This document shows positions 49,344 through 53,458 of a DNA stretch of 53,458 bases, piece after piece. Numbering within the stretch: the first letter of the stretch is position 1; the number at the start of each line of letters is the position of its first letter. The position numbers were made by a program, and so were the translations under genes. Below the pieces are notes generated by a model. The model had not been told where the DNA came from, made no database searches, and worked only from the letters and a program-made list of their open reading frames with translations. The stretch comes from an uncultured Sphingobacteriaceae bacterium (GTDB lineage Bacteria; Bacteroidota; Bacteroidia; Sphingobacteriales; Sphingobacteriaceae), in the NCBI GenBank assembly GCA_946887045.1, contig CAMPKC010000027.1, positions 1 through 53,458 of the forward strand, written 5' to 3'.

Positions 49344-51968
49344 ATGCAGCAAAGTACTTTACCTACATCCCTTTCGCAAAATTTACTAAAGAATTTGCCA
49401 GGAATGCTTTATAAGGCACAATTTAGCCCGAATTGGACTATGACTTTTGTAAGTAACGGCTGTCATGATTTAACAGGATATTATCCTGAAGAGATAGTAA
49501 GTGATTCATTCATAGCTTATACCGCGCTTATTCACCCGGAGGATAAAGTATGGGTATGGGAGTATTTTTCAGAGAGTCTTCAGGGCAAAAAAGAATGTAA
49601 TTGCGAGTACAGGATTATAAACAAAGGTGGAAAAGTTAAGTGGGTGCGCGAGATTGCCAACGGGGTATATGATGATTCCGGTCAGCTGCTTCATATTGAA
49701 GGATATATAGCAGATATTTCAGAAAAGAAAGAGTACAGACAAATAATATCAAAACTCGAGGCACATGTAAATGAAAAGGTTTTAAACGAACAGCGTTTAA
49801 AAGCACTTATAGATGGTATTCCGGATATTTTACTACGCATTGATAAAAATGGCGATTGTCTATCATACAAAAACGAAAATGAAGAGCTGGTAATTGAAAC
49901 GGACGCTGTCAGAAAACCAAATTTAAAAGACCTTTTTCCTTCTGCCGTAGCAGAGAATTTTCTTGCTCATACTAAAAATGCATTAAAGTACAGCAAAAGC
50001 CTTACATATAAATATCATTTAGTCGATGCCAATAATAAGCAGCTGTATTACGAAGCTCGCTTTGTAAAGAGTGACGATAAGGAAATTGTGTGCATCATCA
50101 GAGATATCAGTGATATCACAAAAGCTGAGGAGGAAATAAAAACAGCTAAAGAGTTTTACGAGAACATTATCAATAATGTGAATATTGATATTGCGGTTAT
50201 CGATCATCAGAACAAGTATTTGTTAATCAGTAAGTCCGCAGTTAAAGATCCGGATATCAGGGAGTGGTTGATTGGGAAAAATGATTTTGAGTATTGCGCA
50301 TTCCGTGATAAAAGTATTACAATAGCGGAATCACGGACCGAGATGTATAACCTGGTGGATGAGCTCAAAAAGCCAATTGAATGGATTGAAGAGTTAACTG
50401 ACGGATCAGGCAAGAAGAGATATTTTGCCCGAACATTAAAGCCACTCAAAGGTCCCAATAACGAAAATTATAAAGTGGGATATGGGGTTGATATCACAGC
50501 CTTGAAGCTTATTCAAAATGAATTATTGCGCCGGGAACATCTTCTGTCGTTCAGCCATAAATTAGCAAAAGTAGGTTATTGGGTATGGTACGGCAGTTAT
50601 CGGAAGCATGAATGGAGCGATGGGATTTTTGACATCCTCGAGGAAGATAAAAAACACGTTACCCCCTCATTAACATCTTATTTAAAATATATCCATCCCG
50701 AAGACAGGGCGTATTTTAAAAAAATAATAACTGAATCAAGGAAGCAGAATTCATCCTATTCATTGGAATACCGGATTGTTACAAAAAATGGGAATGTTAA
50801 ATATATAAAAGAGCAGTCATCAAATCGCAGGTCCGATTCCAATTCCAATTCATATCTGTTCGGCATGGTGCAGGATATTACAGAAATGAAGATATCGCAA
50901 GACGCTCTGACTCACAGTGAAGAACACTTCAGGGCAATTGCCGAAAGCTCACCTATTTTCATTATTGAAATTTGCTCAGATTACACAGTTACGTACATAA
51001 ATAATTTGGGTCGTAAAAAGAGAGAGGATGTAATTGGGGTTTCTGTTTTCGACGACATATTACCCGAATATCGTCAGACACTGAAAGAAAGTATAGATAG
51101 AGTTACAGCATGTGGGATCATTGAGAATCTCAATTTGCAGGCAAATGGTCTGGACGAAGAAATCGGCTGGTACGAAGTAAGTATTGGTCCGGTTAAAAAT
51201 GATGCTGGTAAGGTGCTGTCTGTTATTCTCCTGGCTCAAAATATTACCGATAAAAAACAGAATGAGCAGGAACGCGAGCGTTTAATAAAGGAAATTAATA
51301 ACCGCTACAACGAGCTGATGCAGTTTAATTATATTGTATCGCACAATCTCCGATCTCCCATCGCGAACATTTTAGGAATGTCGTATATCGTAAATCCGGG
51401 CACTTTGCCCGAGGATGCGAAGAAAATTTTTGATTACATCATGCAGTCTGCCGAATCAATAGATACACTCATAAAAGACTTAAATGATGTATTAACGGCG
51501 CGGTCTCCGTTAAATGAAAAGAGAGAAGGTTTTAGATTAACTGAGCTAATAAAGGGGGTTTGCGATAATCTGGAGCAGCAAATTTCTTATTCAAAAGCTA
51601 TTATTTGTATTGATATAAGCGATGAAGCAGATCAGGTGATCAGCATAAAAAGTTATGTTCAAAGTATACTCTATAATTTAATCTCGAATGCTATCAAGTA
51701 TAAAGCATCTGAAAGGAATCCCGAGATCTCTATAAAAGCCTGGAAAGAATCGGAACTTACCCACGTTGAAGTAACAGACAATGGAATCGGCATTGATCTG
51801 GAGCAATATGGACAGCAGATATTTGGTTTATATAAGCGTTTTACATCTCAAAATGAAGGTAAAGGATTGGGTTTGCATATGACAAAGGCCCAGGTAGAAT
51901 CTTTAGGAGGTTCTATAACTGTAAAAAGTGAACCAGATAAGGGCTGTGCCTTTAAAATTGTGTTCTAG
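49344..51968 (+). CDS. Multi-PAS sensor histidine kinase
   Basis: This cytoplasmic sensor kinase has 874 aa and no membrane segments. About five PAS/PAC units can be read: roughly 10-135 (LTGYYPEEIV, ADISEKKEY), 150-265 (IRDISDITKAEEE), 268-395 (GVDITALKLIQ), 400-525 (MVQDITEMKISQ) and 530-650 (LLAQNITDKKQN). Then the H-box IVSHNLRSPIANILG with His667, N-box ILYNLISNAIKYKA, G1 DNGIGID and G2 GKGLGLHMTKAQVE. No receiver domain is attached and no response regulator is adjacent, so its partner is elsewhere. The ligand cannot be deduced. Confidence 0.95.
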   Translation: MQQSTLPTSLSQNLLKNLPGMLYKAQFSPNWTMTFVSNGCHDLTGYYPEEIVSDSFIAYTALIHPEDKVWVWEYFSESLQGKKECNCEYRIINKGGKVKWVREIANGVYDDSGQLLHIEGYIADISEKKEYRQIISKLEAHVNEKVLNEQRLKALIDGIPDILLRIDKNGDCLSYKNENEELVIETDAVRKPNLKDLFPSAVAENFLAHTKNALKYSKSLTYKYHLVDANNKQLYYEARFVKSDDKEIVCIIRDISDITKAEEEIKTAKEFYENIINNVNIDIAVIDHQNKYLLISKSAVKDPDIREWLIGKNDFEYCAFRDKSITIAESRTEMYNLVDELKKPIEWIEELTDGSGKKRYFARTLKPLKGPNNENYKVGYGVDITALKLIQNELLRREHLLSFSHKLAKVGYWVWYGSYRKHEWSDGIFDILEEDKKHVTPSLTSYLKYIHPEDRAYFKKIITESRKQNSSYSLEYRIVTKNGNVKYIKEQSSNRRSDSNSNSYLFGMVQDITEMKISQDALTHSEEHFRAIAESSPIFIIEICSDYTVTYINNLGRKKREDVIGVSVFDDILPEYRQTLKESIDRVTACGIIENLNLQANGLDEEIGWYEVSIGPVKNDAGKVLSVILLAQNITDKKQNEQERERLIKEINNRYNELMQFNYIVSHNLRSPIANILGMSYIVNPGTLPEDAKKIFDYIMQSAESIDTLIKDLNDVLTARSPLNEKREGFRLTELIKGVCDNLEQQISYSKAIICIDISDEADQVISIKSYVQSILYNLISNAIKYKASERNPEISIKAWKESELTHVEVTDNGIGIDLEQYGQQIFGLYKRFTSQNEGKGLGLHMTKAQVESLGGSITVKSEPDKGCAFKIVF

Positions 51969-51996
51969 GTTTACAATCTTAAAAATAAACCTTTTA

Positions 51997-52004
51997 TATC
52001 TTTG
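51997..52004 (+). promoter_or_regulatory. Possible -7 box of the glycosyltransferase gene
   Basis: TATCTTTG (TAnnTTTG) ends 7 bp before ATG 52012, so a transcript from it would be nearly leaderless. This weakens the call. Confidence 0.3.
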
Positions 52005-52011
52005 CTGTCGG

Positions 52012-53458
52012 ATGCAAAAGATCGAAAGTTTTATCTCGAAATTTCCCGGCAAAACTTTTGCTTTTTTACTTCTTTTGGCCGTACCAGCCTTTTTTTCTAA
52101 CCTAGGCTTGCTTCCTCTTTTCGCCGACGAACCCACACGGGCGAATGTAGCCTTAGAAATGATTCTCACAGGCAATTACTCTGTGCCCACGATTGGTGGC
52201 GAGTATTATTATAATAAGCCACCATTATACAATTGGATACTGGCATTGATTTACCAGGTAAGTGGCAGTTTTTCCGAATTTGTAACCAGATTACCGGCGT
52301 TGATTCCACTCTTCCTGTTTGCTGTCACGATTTATTTCTCTGTAATATATTTTTTGAGGAACAAGTTTGTGGCACTGCTTAGCGCGATGTTTTCTATGGT
52401 GAATGGGCGGATGCTGATATACGACTCAATGCTGGGGCATATCGATATCTTCTATTCCTGGCTTACCTTTATTTCTTTTATGTGCATCTTTTATTTTTAT
52501 CAAAAGAAGCAATGGTTTCTACTGTTTTTTTCTTCATATGTATTAACCGCGGTAACATTTCTTGCTAAGGGAATACCTTCAATTATTTTTCAGGGTTTAA
52601 CAATCATCACCTTGTTGATCTATACAAAAAATTTCAAACGCTTATTCAGTTGGCAGCATATCCTCAATGGCTTATTTTGTATTTTATTAATTTCAGCGTA
52701 TTTCTACAATTATTCATTGTACAATTCGGACCTGCGTGGGTATTTTTCTACTATTTGGGACCAAAGTAGCCAGCGTACAGCGGCGAGCGTTGGGATCTGG
52801 AAAAGTATAAAACATGTGTTCTTGTTTCCCATTGAATACCTTGGACATTTATTCCCAGCAAGTTTATTAGTTGTATTTTGCTTCCATAAGGGATTTATCA
52901 CGCAAGTGTTCAAAAATGATTTCCTTAAATTTTGCAGCCTGACATTCATTGTCAATGTGTTGGTATATTGGCTTTCGCCTGAAACGCGACCGCGGTATTT
53001 GCTGATGTTATTTCCATTATTATTTATTATCTGGAGCTATGCTTATTATTCCTTCCGGGATAGCCTACCGAAGATAAACAAGGTGTTCGAAGCTATTTTG
53101 ATTGGATTAAGCCTTCTGGTAACATTGGTAATCCCTACAGCTTTTCTGTTTGATCTTAATACTTACGTAGACTTTTTTGCTGCTAAAGTTGCCCTTGTTT
53201 TTTTATTGGTTGGCCTCTTTACAGTTTTGGTCATCAGGTTCAAAAATCATAAAGTGGTAGCATTTTTAGGGTTTCTGTTAGTTGTAAGACTCGGCTTTAG
53301 CTGGTTTGTATTGCCTTATCGGTTCGAAAGAGGTGAAGGTAGATATTTTAAAACTGCGTCTACGGAAATGGCTGAAATAAGCGGTAGAGAGCCTTTTTAC
53401 TTTTATCAATATCATCCGCATGTTGCAAGTATTCCCTTTCACGATAAATTAATATTTT
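52012..53458 (+). CDS. GT39/ArnT-like membrane glycosyltransferase (3' end outside window)
   Basis: The reading frame is open to the window edge (482 codons seen, no stop), so the gene is partial. The protein is polytopic. The first periplasmic loop carries FADEPTRANVALEMILTGNY followed by the YNKPPLYNW segment, the hallmark of GT-C glycosyltransferases of the GT39/ArnT (PMT) group, where the Asp-Glu pair is catalytic. A second hallmark, KGIPSIIFQG, follows near residue 185. Members move sugars from polyprenyl phosphate to lipid A or protein at the outer face of the inner membrane. The start ATG follows a near-consensus -7 box by 7 bp. Confidence 0.85.
   Translation, partial: MQKIESFISKFPGKTFAFLLLLAVPAFFSNLGLLPLFADEPTRANVALEMILTGNYSVPTIGGEYYYNKPPLYNWILALIYQVSGSFSEFVTRLPALIPLFLFAVTIYFSVIYFLRNKFVALLSAMFSMVNGRMLIYDSMLGHIDIFYSWLTFISFMCIFYFYQKKQWFLLFFSSYVLTAVTFLAKGIPSIIFQGLTIITLLIYTKNFKRLFSWQHILNGLFCILLISAYFYNYSLYNSDLRGYFSTIWDQSSQRTAASVGIWKSIKHVFLFPIEYLGHLFPASLLVVFCFHKGFITQVFKNDFLKFCSLTFIVNVLVYWLSPETRPRYLLMLFPLLFIIWSYAYYSFRDSLPKINKVFEAILIGLSLLVTLVIPTAFLFDLNTYVDFFAAKVALVFLLVGLFTVLVIRFKNHKVVAFLGFLLVVRLGFSWFVLPYRFERGEGRYFKTASTEMAEISGREPFYFYQYHPHVASIPFHDKLIF

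Overview
The window is Bacteroidota chromosome, most likely from the Sphingobacteriaceae (Pedobacter/Mucilaginibacter group; a guess from gene content, with no marker gene to fix it). The evidence is: a TonB-dependent receptor, proteins with type IX secretion (T9SS) C-termini, LTD/CHU_C-type surface proteins, lipoproteins with short lipoboxes, TAnnTTTG-type -7 promoter boxes, and the gene order mreB-mreC-mreD-PBP2-rodA. No rRNA, tRNA or CRISPR was recognised.

Bases 38-11130 hold an integrated element of about 11 kb inserted exactly at the start codon of ahcY. A 24-bp direct repeat with one mismatch (38-61 and 11107-11130) spans the ATG at both ends. The element carries an IntDOT-like integrase, several small helix-turn-helix proteins, a replication initiator resembling the filamentous-phage gpII class, a 672-aa phage-like protein preceded by a 98-aa copy of its own N-terminal domain, and a right-hand minus-strand cargo block (helix-turn-helix, lipoprotein, unknown, DUF4145/HEPN-like). 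It has no recognisable capsid, terminase or conjugation genes, so a phage satellite or a replicating integrative element fits best. It also contains about 1 kb of non-coding DNA packed with palindromes and iteron-like repeats, which may be a replication origin. The insertion leaves the presumed native ahcY promoter stranded about 11 kb upstream.

Bases 11112-34485 are ordinary chromosome: ahcY, a KPxFKPRNI-repeat protein, yebC, a 1670-aa LTD-repeat surface protein, asd, dacB, a T9SS subtilisin, thymidine kinase, an acidic protein, the cell-elongation operon (mreB, mreC, mreD, PBP2, rodA, all on the minus strand) and purH.

Bases 34486-42014 are the most interesting part: an integron-like gene-cassette system. 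A tyrosine recombinase (34902-36509) with three N-terminal HARP-like W-rich repeats is followed by a candidate attI and eight co-oriented one-gene cassettes. Seven 135-137-bp attC-like sites separate them. Each site begins with a YAAC inverse core and ends with a GTTR core. The bases next to the core at the 5' start of a cassette are complementary to those at its 3' end in six of the seven cassettes that can be tested, as expected if cassettes move as circles. The recombinase lacks the extra segment typical of IntI and is transcribed toward the array. The terminal-loop sequence of the sites is conserved while the stem arms fall into three families. The cargo is small unknown proteins, mostly membrane proteins or lipoproteins.

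Bases 42134-53458 return to ordinary chromosome: a small membrane protein, DUF2490, TauE/SafE and DUF3575-like genes, purN, a PfpI/DJ-1 amidotransferase-like protein, an SRPBCC membrane protein, a TonB-dependent receptor, a multi-PAS histidine kinase and a GT39/ArnT-like glycosyltransferase cut off by the window end.
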